A DNA stretch of 64,000 nt from Paraspadella gotoi (Eukaryota; Chaetognatha). The notes under the pieces were generated by a model. The model saw nothing but the letters and a program-made list of their open reading frames with translations. It did not search any database and was not told the origin of the DNA. Positions 11,389-22,165 of the stretch are shown in pieces (position 1 is the stretch's first letter; each line of letters opens with the position of its first letter). Where the stretch lies: NCBI GenBank assembly GCA_051294375.1, contig CM119264.1, forward strand, positions 2,695,769 through 2,759,768, read 5' to 3'. The position numbers were made by a program, and so were the translations under genes.

Positions 11389-11405
11389 CTCCTCTCTCTC
11401 TCTTT
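11306..11405. repeat. (CT)n microsatellite
   Basis: CT run with TT interruptions, followed by a CCTTCCTTT-rich pyrimidine stretch at 11515-11690. A 193-codon Ser/Leu/Phe frame across the region is a pyrimidine-tract reading. Confidence 0.85.
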
Positions 11406-11784
11406 CTTCTATCTCTTCTTTTCTTTATTATTTTTCCTTGAAATTTCAGTTTTCTTCTTTTATCTTCTCCATTTTATTTCATTCCCTACTTTACTTAAGT
11501 TTTTTTTCAGATTACCTCTTTCACCTTCCTTCCTTTCCTCCCTTCCTTTTCTCCCTTCCTTTCCTCCCTATCTTCCCTTCCTTTTCTCCCTTTCCTTCCT
11601 CCCTATCTCCCTTCCATTCCTCCCTTTCTCACACTTTCTTCCTTTCCTCCCTATCTTCCTCCTTTTCCTCCCTTTTCCTCCACGGATTGTTCCTCCGCTT
11701 CCTTACGGCCTCCTTCGGCCCACTAACGTCGTCCTGATCGAGAATCTCATTCGCGAACCTTTCATCCGGGGTCAAAGACTCTGG

Positions 11785-11882
11785 AGGGATGAGCGCCTAA
11801 GACTGTTTGGGATGAGACCTAGACTATTTGGGATTGAGACCTAGGACAGTTGGTGAGAAAACTACACTGTTTGGGATTACCC
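11785..11882. repeat. About 22-bp tandem repeat (GACTGTTTGGGAT core)
   Basis: Four imperfect units built on GACTGTTTGGGATGAGACCT. Confidence 0.65.
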
Positions 11883-12179
11883 AGACTGATTACTGCTTTA
11901 GGTTTAATATGATTTCAGAGCTTTCTCTAAGTTTCTTCTATCCCTGCGCTACATTCTGAACTCGAACGAAATGCTCCACTAAGTTATAATACATATTACA
12001 TAATTTCCTAACTTATTAATTCATTTTAAACTAATTGATATTTTCTTAACTATTGATATATTTTTACACGACACCGCGCTGCTCAAGCATTATCCCACTA
12101 TCTCTCTCGCACTTAGCTTTTTTCACTCTCTGTACTTTTTCTTATTCTTAACTTCGATATCTTTCGTGAGCATCATTTT
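11883..12179. other. AT-rich unique sequence
   Basis: Nothing recognisable. TATA-like words occur but are expected from the composition. Confidence 0.5.
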
Positions 12180-12579
12180 TTCCCCCAACCTCTTCTCCTC
12201 TCTTCCCCAATCTGCTTTCTGTCTTCCCCAATCTCATTCCTCTCTTCCCCGAATCTCTCTATCCTCTCATATACACCAAATCTTCTTTCCCTTTTTCCCA
12301 ATTTTCTTTTCCTTCTTCCCCAAGTCTTCTTTCCTTCTCTTCCCCAATCTTCTTTCCTTCTTTTCCCCAATCTTCTCCTTTCTTCCCCAATCTTCTTTCT
12401 CTCTTTCCCCAATCTTCTTTCCTCTTTTCTCCCAATATCTTCCTTTCCTTCTTTCCCAATCTTCTTTCCTCTCTTCCCCAATCTTCTTTCCTCTTTTCCC
12501 CAATTTCTTTTCCTATTTTCCCCCCAATCTATCTTTCCTCTCTCCCAAATCTTTCTTTTCCTTCTCCCCATTCTCTCTT
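12180..12579. repeat. TTCCCCAATCTTCTTTCCTC minisatellite
   Basis: About 20 imperfect units of 17-21 bases, entirely pyrimidine-rich on the + strand apart from the AA of each unit. It ends at a 25-N gap (12580-12604). Confidence 0.85.
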
Positions 12580-13450
12580 NNNNNNNNNNNNNNNNNNNNN
12601 NNNNAATGAATCACTTCATGAATCACCTCATTAATCATTTAATTTTTCAGCCCATGAATCACTTAATGAATCATCTAAGGAATCACCTCATGAATAATCT
12701 AATGAATCAGCTCATGAATCACCTCATGAATCTTCCCTCTTTTCACTTGATTTTTGAATTAAGATTCGCGTACAAAGTATCGTTTGCATCGGAATTTCTC
12801 CTCACGTTTGAATTATTATTATTTCTTTTCTTTTTCGGTCGAATTTTCTCTTCTTTTTGTTTCCTATATAATATTCTCTTACCTCTCTTACTTCTCTAAA
12901 TTTTCTCATTCTCCTCCTATCTCTCTCTCTCTCCCCATCTCTCTCTCCCAATCTGTCTCTCCCCATCTCTCTCTCCCATCTCTCTCGCCCCATCTCTCTC
13001 TCCCATATCTCTCTCCCCATCTCTCTCTCCCCATCTCTCTCTCTCTCCCGATAACTGTCCGACCATTACTGTCCCATCATCACTGTCTCTCCACCTTTGC
13101 TCATTTTCGAAGACTCACTTTTCGCCCACATTTTTTTCTCCCTCACACTTACCTCGGGATTTCCTTACCCCAACTTTTTTTAATCTATCCATCACATCGC
13201 GTGAACATCTCTCACCTTCACTTTTATTCTTCTCTCAATTTTCTGACAATTTTCACCATCAAAACAAATCCGTTGTGTCACCATCACAAGACTTGAGTTA
13301 TTCCTGCGTGAAAAAAAACTTGTGATGTATCACTTGTGACCTCGAATTTCGCTTCACTTCACTTTCCCCTTCTCCGCCGCACGTCGCATTAAATTTGGTT
13401 CTGGCAATCATCTTTGCTCCGCCGACCCGCAGCCGCCGCTGCCGACGCCG

Positions 13451-13924
13451 NNNNNNNNNNNNNNNNNNNNNNNNNNNNNNNNNNNNNNNNNNNNNNNNNN
13501 NNNNNNNNNNNNNNNNNNNNNNNNNNNNNNNNNNNNNNNNNNNNNNNNNNNNNNNNNNNNNNNNNNNNNNNNNNNNNNNNNNNNNNNNNNNNNNNNNNNN
13601 NNNNNNNNNNNNNNNNNNNNNNNNNNNNNNNNNNNNNNNNNNNNNNNNNNNNNNNNNNNNNNNNNNNNNNNNNNNNNNNNNNNNNNNNNNNNNNNNNNNN
13701 NNNNNNNNNNNNNNNNNNNNNNNNNNNNNNNNNNNNNNNNNNNNNNNNNNNNNNNNNNNNNNNNNNNNNNNNNNNNNNNNNNNNNNNNNNNNNNNNNNNN
13801 NNNNNNNNNNNNNNNNNNNNNNNNNNNNNNNNNNNNNNNNNNNNNNNNNNNNNNNNNNNNNNNNNNNNNNNNNNNNNNNNNNNNNNNNNNNNNNNNNNNN
13901 NNNNNNNNNNNNNNNNNNNNNNNN
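13451..13924. other. Assembly gap (474 N)
   Basis: Flanks match A at about 3344 and 3925, which predicts TCC, TTTC and GA tracts here, about 580 bases by that copy. Confidence 0.95.
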
Positions 13925-15877
13925 GAGAGAGAGAGAGTCATTGCAATTCTCGACGAGGGTCAAACGCGGGTTTTTCTCTCTTTGTATTCTTCTCACTCAG
14001 AAGAATTAATCGGTTTTCTTTCTTTTTGGTTTTGTGGTCGAGCGACGGGCTGGCGAGTGGCCAGTGGCGTGAAAGGCGTGAAATATTCAGCTGCGGAGTG
14101 TTCACCGGTTATGATAAACGTGACGCGGGAGAAGATTCGCTCATTGGCCCGTAATGAGTGAATGTAATTATTCTATATTATGATAAAATTAAAACAAAAA
14201 AAAATCATATGATATGAATTTTAAGCAAGGTAGCGTATAATTTAACTAAACGAATAATCAAAAAAAAAATTCTTAAATAAAAGAAAAAAGAAAGAAACGT
14301 GAAAGACAAAGAATCACAACTTCAAGGCCGAAACTCATAACACAAGGTAATTATATACGGAACTGATATAGAAATTAGAACCAGAAAACCGGATGTCGAA
14401 AGAATAAATATCTCAAACACGGATGTATATATCGAGAAACCCCGTATGTAAATAGGCGAAAGGCGAATGTGATCGGCGCCATTAGTTCCGGGTAAGTGAC
14501 TCTTTCAAAGTGTGAACCGTCAAAGGGTGAGTTAAGTCGCGCGGTTCGATTCACATTTTAATTCCTCGTTGATTGGAACCGAAAAAGATTTTGACCTTCG
14601 CTTAAGTTGACCTCTTGACGGCCCGACCTTTCCTTTCCCGAAGCCAACGTATTGATTGGTCGAGTTGATCTCATTGCTTGATCCTCTGCTTGATACTTCG
14701 CTTCGAATCCAAATGTTGGCTTAAAGTTTGTGCTTGGGCTGTTGCCCTCCTTCCCTCTCGGCCGGTTTCCAGCGGTCGACCCGCCAGACTAAAGACCCTC
14801 TCGAAAGGTCGGCCTTTTTTTTCGGCCTGTCGGCCTGTTGGCCTATTGCTTTGTTGGCCTGTTGGCCTGTTGGCCTATTGGTTTGTTGGCCTGTTGGCCT
14901 GTCGGCCGAAACTCGAACGTGCAGCGCGTCTTTTCCCTTTTCCTCTTTTAACAGGTTAATCGCGTCTACTTCTATCCATTTTAGGTTAGGCTCTCGTGTG
15001 AATTTATGAAAAGAGATGAGATGTGAAAGATGTGAGATATCGTATGCGGGTGCTGAGATAATATGCGATAATGTAATTTTAATAACGAAGCGTTAGAAAC
15101 AGCAACCAATGGTATTTATTTATTTTTTACGTATAAAACCGCTTACGTAATTCCTCCTTTGCTATTTTTCCCCATTTTTATTCTTTAGAAAACGAAAAAA
15201 AAAGTTTAAAAGTCCTTTTTGCCAATTAATGGTAAACTAAGTCCGTCGGTTTTCGTCTTGAAAGTCTTTTAAATATATTAAGCTATTTGATTTCATTTTA
15301 ATTTAAAATTTCGATTTATTGAGGGCCCAACATTTATCATTTTTTCTCGATTAGATCTTATCTTTTTGTCGGTCCGTCCGTCTATCAGTCTGTTTGTCAG
15401 CCAATGCGTTAAACGACAATTACGAGAAGAGCTTTTGATGACGATAACAAATTACAGACGTGAGACAAAACGCACAGAGGAAACTGTGATTTGTGATTGT
15501 GAAGATAGAAGGTGAAAGATGGAAGGAAAAGAGAAGTGATAAGAAAAATAAGAAGAGAATGGGAGGGAAGAAAAGAAAAGAAAAGAAAAGAAAAGAAAAG
15601 AAAAGAAAAGAAAAGAAAAGAAAAGAAAAGAAAAGAAAATAGAAAATCTACTAGAGAGAAAAAAAATTGGTTCTAGTCAGCGATTTTAGACCAGATTAGG
15701 TCGGGTTAGGGTCTTGGGTCGGGTCACGGGTCGGGTCAGTTCATGGGTCAGTTCATGGGTCAGGTCATGGATCCGTTCAGGGGTCGGGTCACGGTTAAGG
15801 TCATCGACCTTTCCACCCAAATCCTCCTTCGCGCCTTCTCGCCTTTTTTTCAATCTTCCGCGAAGTTAGAACTGGGA

Positions 15878-16075
15878 TAAATGAGAAATGGTATTAAGGG
15901 AAGTGGTAAAAGAAAAGTGAAAAGTGGCAGATGGTAAATGAGAAATGGTATTAAGGGAAGTGGTAAAATAAAAGTGAAAAGTGGCGGATGGTAAATGATA
16001 AATGGTATTAAGGGAAGTGGTAAAAGAAAAGTGAAAAGTGGCAAATGGTAAATGAGAAATGGTATGAGGGCAAAT
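15878..16075. repeat. 57-bp tandem repeat, clean copy
   Basis: Units run AAATGAGAAATGG ... GGCAGATGGT, 57 bases each. The unit is a multiple of three and lacks stops on the minus strand, so it gives a 19-residue hydrophobic repeat (LPLIPFLIYHLPLFTFLLP) within a 97-codon frame at 15850-16143. The frame is broken in A and A'', so I treat it as a repeat, not a gene. Confidence 0.9.
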
Positions 16076-16489
16076 TGAAAAATAAAAGTGAGAAATGGCA
16101 TGTAAGAAGCTGAATTAGGCAAAAGGCCAGAAGCACAAAGCATTGCTTATGTTTGATCGTCCTTTATTAGAGTCCATGAATGAAATTGAGGTTCCAAGAC
16201 AAAGATGGCGACAAAAAAAGACAAAGATAGAAAACAGACAAGATAATGCAAATTATAACATGCACAATTTTCGAGTTGGAGAAAAGTAGAGAACTAAAGT
16301 AGTAAATACTAAAGTAAATACTAAAGTAAATACAAAAGTAAATACTAAAGTAGTAAATACTACGTACTACATAAAACTTAGGTTCAGGTCAACGATCAGA
16401 TTCAATATATAACCTAAAATTTTCGTCGATGTAACCGGTTTTTAATGTACTGAGCGCCGGCAATTATCGAGCAGTCCCCACCTGAGCCT

Positions 16490-16529
<40 letters not shown>

Positions 16530-16690
16530 TGCTGCCTCACCCAACACCCGCATTCTGCCGACATCTCTTTCCCCGAGTTCGTTCGCACGAAGATGATCTA
16601 CGCAGGAAAAGCGAAAAAAGAGCCGATAATCATCAATCAGGGAAAAGGGGGGAGTGGACCGGGGTGGTGGGGATTGGTAGGGATTGGTGG

Positions 16691-16890
16691 GGAGTGGTGA
16701 ATCGGCTACCATCTTCTTATCACCAATTCTGACCGACTCCTTACACTCTACCTACAGCTCGCTGGTGCAATCCCTACCATCCTTCAATTCCCTATCACTC
16801 CTTCAAATCCCTGCCATTTCCCTAACCACTCCCCCACATCCAGTACCACTCTCTATCAGCTCCGCTGACCCTATCCCACCACTCCCCCCA
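16691..16890 (-). repeat. Inverted piece of the 10-bp array
   Basis: 16690-16700 still reads GGGGAGTGGTG. From about 16755 the sequence reads CCCTACCATC, CCCTATCACTCC and CCACTCCCCC, which is the reverse complement of the TGGTAGGGAG array found at 18853-18950. The array therefore changes orientation at the edge of the GC-rich insert. Confidence 0.65.
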
Positions 16891-18827
16891 ACCCAATCCT
16901 ACAAGACGAGAGGGCCAAAGGGCATAGGTAGGGATCAGAAAATCGAGCACGGATTTTCCCAAGGAGAAGCGTAATGGCGAGGATTTGATAGGAATACCAA
17001 GCTGAACCATGTGTTCTATGGAAGCCTGTATGTCGGCGTCCTGCCCGGCGATGTCAGCAGTGCCGAGTCGGCGATTCCTTCGCGGTATCGACGAACGCGA
17101 CGGCGGGCTCAGACTGACGCCGACGAGTTATGCCAGGACATGCCGCAGAGCAGGACGGCGCCCACCCAGCAAGCGACGATGGTCGCGGCGGCCCTGTGTC
17201 TGTGCGTGTACATTGGCCCGCACAAGCGCGCCGGCAGGCGGCGGAGGGCTGGGAGGACGGCGGCGGCTGGCCGGCGCCGCCGGCGGGAGCAGCGGGCGCC
17301 GCGAAGGCGGAACCGGGCACGGCGGCGGCCAGCCGGCCGCAGAAAAAAGAAGAACCGAACGAACAGGCGCGCACCCGGTAATGGCGGCGCCACGTCAACG
17401 GCGCGGGGGGGTCCCGCGAGGAGGCAGAAGCCGGAAAGAAGGCGGTGACGGACCCCAGGAACCTGGTGCCTGACGCCGCCCAGGGACGTAACATAATCTC
17501 CAGGGCAGGGTGAGGCCGATGTGTCAGCGTGGAGAAGTTAGCGGACGGGCGAGAGTGGACCAATTACAAAACTGGAGGTGTGAAAACACCTCGAGAGGGG
17601 CGGAGACAAGCGATTTTAGAACGAGGGGATGGATAAAGTAAAAGGTTGCAGACAGTGAAAGGGGAAAGAGAAAAATGAGGGCAGAGGAAGGAGAAGATAG
17701 AAAAGAAGCAATGAAGTATTCAGAAGATTAGTAAAATTTGAAGGGTCGGACACGGGGGCAGAAGGAGAGGAGAGGATATTTCTGCTATGTCGAAGGAATG
17801 CCTTTAAGGGGATTTAAATTGTACGATTTAATAAAAGGATAACCAGGTTAATGTATAAGTAACAGTCATGTAGACGGCGCCTTGAAGGAGGCATCCGTAC
17901 TTTATGCAAGGACAGAGCACGTCGGACAGAGAGGCAATTATTCATGTTATAAGGTGATAACCGAATATATCGGTTAGGTATACAGAATTTAGGAATCTGA
18001 GATCCGGTTTTTAATAGGCACAATAAGGGTGAACTAATGGCGCACCAGTGAACGCATTGGGGATCTGAAACTTGCCTGAGGTGGGCGACGAAGCGATGCC
18101 AGGAAGAGGAGGAACGGTGCACGGCACGGTTGCAGTATAGATGTGACAGGTTGGCGATGCAACAGGTGTGAGGCAGGCGGGGCAGGCCAGGCGGGGGGGG
18201 AATTGGGAATATTGCGGGTAGTGGGAGAGGCCCTGCGAAGGGAGAATATGATGATCAGGTAATAACATGGAGGTGATGACATTCGTATGGCGAGGGAAAG
18301 TTTCCGCAAGCAGGGTAGACAGGGTGTCGCGCGCGCGCGCGCGCGCGCGCGCGCGCGTACGCTGACGATATTTCTTGCCTGTCGCGCGCGCGCGGAAGCT
18401 GCGCGCGCGCGCGCGGGCGCGCGCGCGCGCGCACTGCTGCGCGCGCGCGCGCGCGCGCGCGCTCGCGCGCGCGCGCGCAGCGCGACCGCGCGCGCGACCG
18501 CGCAAGCTTGTGCGACCGGAATGGGGGGCGGGTTCGATGAAAGCGGGAGCTGGAAGAGTAAGCACCCAAAAATAAAAGGCATCATCGAATGGAATGAGAT
18601 AGAAAATCGATGAGGGCAGCAGGCCGAACACAGAGGTAAGATACGAGATAGGACCAAGAAAATGAGCAGAGAGAGAGAGAGAGGGAGGAGATGAGTAGAG
18701 AGAGAGACGAGAGAAAGAGGAGAGAACGAATTTTTAATTTGACGTGAGTAAAGAGAGAGTAGAGAGTGAGAGAGAGAGAGGAGACGAAGGCCAGGAAGCC
18801 AGAGCGGAGTGCGAGCGCGCGCGGGGG
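16891..18827. mobile_element. GC-rich insert of unknown origin
   Basis: About 1.9 kb absent from A'' (where the 10-bp array is continuous, 28632-28940) and clearly richer in GC than its flanks. 17000-17500 has overlapping long frames on both strands (154 codons on + at 17009-17473, 169 on - at 17054-17563), rich in Arg, Gly, Ala and Pro. No motif settles which, if either, is real. 18328-18503 is alternating CG. 18668-18785 is GA-rich. I saw no reverse transcriptase, integrase, transposase or terminal repeats, so calling it mobile rests only on presence in one copy. Contamination or a chimeric join is possible. Confidence 0.35.
18328..18503. repeat. Alternating (CG)n tract
   Basis: Two blocks of strictly alternating CG, 18328-18358 and 18382-18503, with a few breaks. 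This is a classic Z-DNA-forming and highly CpG-dense sequence. Arg-Ala frames over it are repeat readings. Confidence 0.95.
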
Positions 18828-18852
18828 NNNNNNNNNNNNNNNNNNNNNNNNN

Positions 18853-18955
18853 GTAGGGATTGGTAAGGAGTGGTAGGGATTGGTAGGGAGTGGTAAGGAG
18901 TGGTAGGTAGTGATCGGGAGTGGTAGGAATTGGTAAGGAGTGGTTGGGAGATCCG
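18853..18955. repeat. 10-bp array (TGGTAGGGAG), copy 1
   Basis: About ten units of TGGTAGGGAG, TGGTAAGGAG and TGGTAGGGAT with very little length variation. The uninterrupted version is at 28632-28940. Confidence 0.9.
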
Positions 18956-19224
18956 AGGAATGATAGCGAGGTGGTCTAAAAGTCTGGGAGTGTGAGTGCC
19001 AGGGAGTGTTGTTTTCCTTAAATGAAGGAAACTCTTAAGTGAGGATTGAAGAAGGAGAATTATCTCAATTCAAAACTCAATTTTCAGAACTAAAATATAT
19101 ACAATTATAAACATTTATATAATTGAAACATTCTTCGAAATATCATACAACTTCACTGATATGGAACCAGAAGCTCTGGGAGTCTTGATTAAAAGCTCGA
19201 AGGGTCCGGATATAATATTTTTAG

Positions 19225-19790
19225 NNNNNNNNNNNNNNNNNNNNNNNNNNNNNNNNNNNNNNNNNNNNNNNNNNNNNNNNNNNNNNNNNNNNNNNNNNNN
19301 NNNNNNNNNNNNNNNNNNNNNNNNNNNNNNNNNNNNNNNNNNNNNNNNNNNNNNNNNNNNNNNNNNNNNNNNNNNNNNNNNNNNNNNNNNNNNNNNNNNN
19401 NNNNNNNNNNNNNNNNNNNNNNNNNNNNNNNNNNNNNNNNNNNNNNNNNNNNNNNNNNNNNNNNNNNNNNNNNNNNNNNNNNNNNNNNNNNNNNNNNNNN
19501 NNNNNNNNNNNNNNNNNNNNNNNNNNNNNNNNNNNNNNNNNNNNNNNNNNNNNNNNNNNNNNNNNNNNNNNNNNNNNNNNNNNNNNNNNNNNNNNNNNNN
19601 NNNNNNNNNNNNNNNNNNNNNNNNNNNNNNNNNNNNNNNNNNNNNNNNNNNNNNNNNNNNNNNNNNNNNNNNNNNNNNNNNNNNNNNNNNNNNNNNNNNN
19701 NNNNNNNNNNNNNNNNNNNNNNNNNNNNNNNNNNNNNNNNNNNNNNNNNNNNNNNNNNNNNNNNNNNNNNNNNNNNNNNNNNNNNNNNNN
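19225..19790. other. Assembly gap (566 N)
   Basis: The equivalent interval in the second copy is only about 110-120 bases (from 29214) and begins with a palindrome and a CGGT tract, so the gap size is probably overestimated. Confidence 0.95.
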
Positions 19791-20467
19791 CATTCACTAC
19801 TTTCCGCTCCGGGCCGCGCGAGTATAGCTGGAGAATTATAAAGTTTTTTCGGTACGTAGGCTGGTTTCAGTACCGTTTGGTTTTTGTCATCGGTCGCTTT
19901 TAGTAAAATAGCCATATAATTGCTATAGTTGTTTGTCATTGGCAAAAACCTGAATTCCCTAAGGAACCTCGGCCTAGTAGAAATCGATGGTAGTGCGATC
20001 GTCCATAATTCAGGGCCTAAGAAGTTTTTACTTTATGTCATGTCACTAGTCATATCCATGTGATAAAGTCCATGCCGGCGGAAGACTTTAATGAAATAAT
20101 CTCGTTATTCTTGTTTTTTGGTTTTTTTTTTTTTTTGATAAGAAGGCAAAAGGCAATATATACACAAGGTAGCTGTAAAGTCCGGGATAGCTATTACTAG
20201 TTTCTCCGATGAATGAATAAGTGTTTTTCGATATTGTTCTACCGATTTTCACATAACGTAAATAAGTTACATCTAAGGAAATCCGATTTTTTCAAAGGTT
20301 CCAGCTTCAAAGCCGATTTTCAGTATTAAGCATGCAGATGAGCAAATGTTTATTTTTTCGGGACGCTTATAGAAACTAGAGATAAAATTTATGTCGTCGT
20401 CGTCGTCGTCGTCTTCGCATTTAACGTTAACATTCGTCACGATTGACAATTTCACCATCACCGTCAT

Positions 20468-20658
20468 TGTGACATCAGGGCTCATGTCTCTGTCATTGTC
20501 GATTGTCATTGTCATTGTGACATCAGGGCTCATGTCTCTGTCATATCGATTGTCATTGTCATTGTGACATCAGGGCTAATGTCTCTGTCATTGTTGATTG
20601 TCATTGTCATTGTGACATCAGGGCTCATGTCTCTGTCATTGTCGATTGTCATCGTTAT
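20468..20658. repeat. 48-bp tandem repeat
   Basis: Four units that begin TGTGACATCAGGGCTCATGT and end GTCATTGTCAT, 48 bases each. On the minus strand it reads as a 16-residue repeat (MSPDVTMTMTIDNDRD), but the frame then runs into a GTC-tract Asp run and nothing recognisable. It is missing from the second copy of unit B (around 29760-29870). Confidence 0.9.
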
Positions 20659-20772
20659 TCTTACGTATTTTTCCCATTAGAGTCAATTTCGTATTATTGT
20701 CTTCGTGACTACACATGCCCTATCACTAGATCTTTGCNNNNNNNNNNAGGTCAATCGAACCCGAATTTTATT

Positions 20773-20960
20773 TTTAGGCCGGATCTGAAGATCGCAGATT
20801 CCGGCTCGATAATCAACTTTGTCGGTCTGTCGGTCGCCCCCTATGGTTTGGTCGGTCGGTTACTTGAATCATCTTAGAACATTGAATTATGAAAAGATTA
20901 TGTAAAAAAATCTCTCTGTCTGTTCGTTTGTCTATCCGTATTTCTGTCCAGCCGTCCGTG
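20773..20960. repeat. Hairpin repeat family, element 1
   Basis: Starts TTTTTAG, then the imperfect hairpin GCCGGATCTG/CAGATTCCGGC (20778-20805), then AACTTTGTCGGTC with a CGGT tract, then GAATTATGAAAAG and a second CTGT/CCGT-rich tract. The second copy is at 29909-30100. Confidence 0.65.
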
Positions 20961-21316
20961 TCCCCTTGGCTTTCAACTTTTATTAAAAAGAAAAAAAGGA
21001 GAGATAAGGAAAACAGAAAACACAAGGAAGCAAAGGAAGTAAAAAAGGAAAGAAGAAAAGGGAAGAAAAGGAAAAAGAAAAGAAAATAAAATAAAAGGAA
21101 AAAAAGGAAAGAAGAAAAGAAAAGAGGAAAAGAAAAGAAAAGGAAAGAAAAGAAAAGAAAAGAAAATAAAAAAGGAAAAAAGAAAAGGAAAGAAAAGAAA
21201 AGAAAATAAAAAATGAAAGAAGAAAAGGAAAGAAAAGAAAAGAAAATGAAGCAAAGAAGTCAGAAGATCTGGGGCATTCAGCGAATCCCAGTTTTTTTGG
21301 GGGAGGAGGAAAAAGA

Positions 21317-21360
<44 letters not shown>

Positions 21361-21372
21361 TGATGACGACGA
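21317..21372. repeat. (GAC)n microsatellite
   Basis: Pure ACG/GAC triplets, about 18 units. The equivalent in the second copy (30448-30488) is shorter. Confidence 0.9.
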
Positions 21373-21928
21373 CTAAGATGTAAAAAAACATTCAATTTTA
21401 GGACGAAAGATTTGCACTACGAAGACAATGACGACGACGACGACGAAATGTGACAACGCACTGAAATTATTAGATAATCTCTAGAATAAAGATAATGGGG
21501 ATGATTACATTCTCGGACCACAATAGCTATGAATAGACTTACATATTTTAAAGTAAAAATCACAGAAAGAGTAAAACGTGTAATGACAATGACATCAAAA
21601 TACACGCCATCTCCAGGAAATGATTACGATGAACGACGTCGCGACATCACAACAACCACGACAACAACCAACAACGACAACAAATGTTTTTTTTTCCAAA
21701 AGATGAATATTCAAAAGTCTACATCATGATCTTTGCTACAACCTCACACGTCACTCCGTGATCACTGTCCACGCTGTCACACTGTCACAGTTATGGTGAT
21801 AATCATCGTCACTGCAATCCCGTTAACTATCAGCTTTCAATAAAAAAAATCAACGACTAATTTTTTATTTTTTCGTTTTGTTCTTTTACAGACGAGAAGA
21901 ATCGTCAAATCGAATTCCTCAAAATTTC
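21373..21928. other. AT-rich unit B end
   Basis: Contains a minor GAC tract (21430-21446) and CAACAACGACAAC words near 21650-21685. No gene seen. Confidence 0.5.
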
Positions 21929-21959
21929 CTTTTTAAATCCAGTTTTTAATTTTTTTTTC

Positions 21960-22165
21960 TTTTAGTCGGATCTGCTTATCAGCAGATCCCGATCTAAACT
22001 CACTTTTATAACTCCACTTTTTCGTCCGTCGTCCGCCCGCCTGCCAAATATTGTCGGGCACATCACTTATATCAATGGTCAGAACATCGAATTATGATAA
22101 ATTATGCAAAAAATTGTCGTACCGTTCCGTCTGTCTGCTCCGTCCGTCCGTCCGTCCGTCCCACG
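21960..22165. repeat. Hairpin repeat family, element 2
   Basis: CTTTTAG, then the perfect 9-bp stem GGATCTGCT-TATC-AGCAGATCC (21968-21989), then TATAACTCCACTTTTTCGTC, CGTC/CGCC words, GAATTATGATAAATTATG and a (CCGT)n tract (22137-22162). Copy 2 is at 31063-31268. Confidence 0.7.

Larger units (their letters stand above)
12605..16690 (+). repeat. Unit A', second copy
   Basis: Direct repeat of 2510-6647 in the same order. It has fewer indels than A and A'', so it is the best reference for the unit. The 474-N gap at 13451-13924 replaces the TCC/TTTC/GA part that A shows at about 3345-3920. Beyond the CCG tract it runs into a GGAGTGGT-type array, as A'' also does, whereas A does not. No gene recognised. 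Confidence 0.9.
18956..21928 (+). repeat. Unit B, first copy
   Basis: Repeated with indels at 28941-31031. It holds a 566-N gap (19225-19790), a 48-bp tandem repeat absent from the second copy, a hairpin-family element, purine-rich AAAAG/AAAG sequence (21040-21245) and GAC triplets. No gene recognised. Confidence 0.85.

Noticed and set aside
14530-14560. B-box-like GCGCGGTTCGATTCAC in unit A' (also 4565 and 26480)
   Set aside because: No A box at suitable distance and flanking stems do not pair; likely chance.
17009-17563. Overlapping frames in the GC-rich insert as a gag-like or bacterial gene
   Set aside because: High GC alone gives long frames on both strands; no conserved motif was seen, so no gene is called.
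18011-18250. Minus-strand Cys-rich stretch (CPACLTP ... CHIY) as the C-terminal end of a LINE reverse transcriptase
   Set aside because: No reverse-transcriptase motifs upstream and the spacing of Cys/His is not convincing.
20973-21395. Minus-strand frame of 140 codons rich in Phe, Leu, Ser and Arg
   Set aside because: Reading of AAAAG and GAC tracts; the second genomic copy breaks it.
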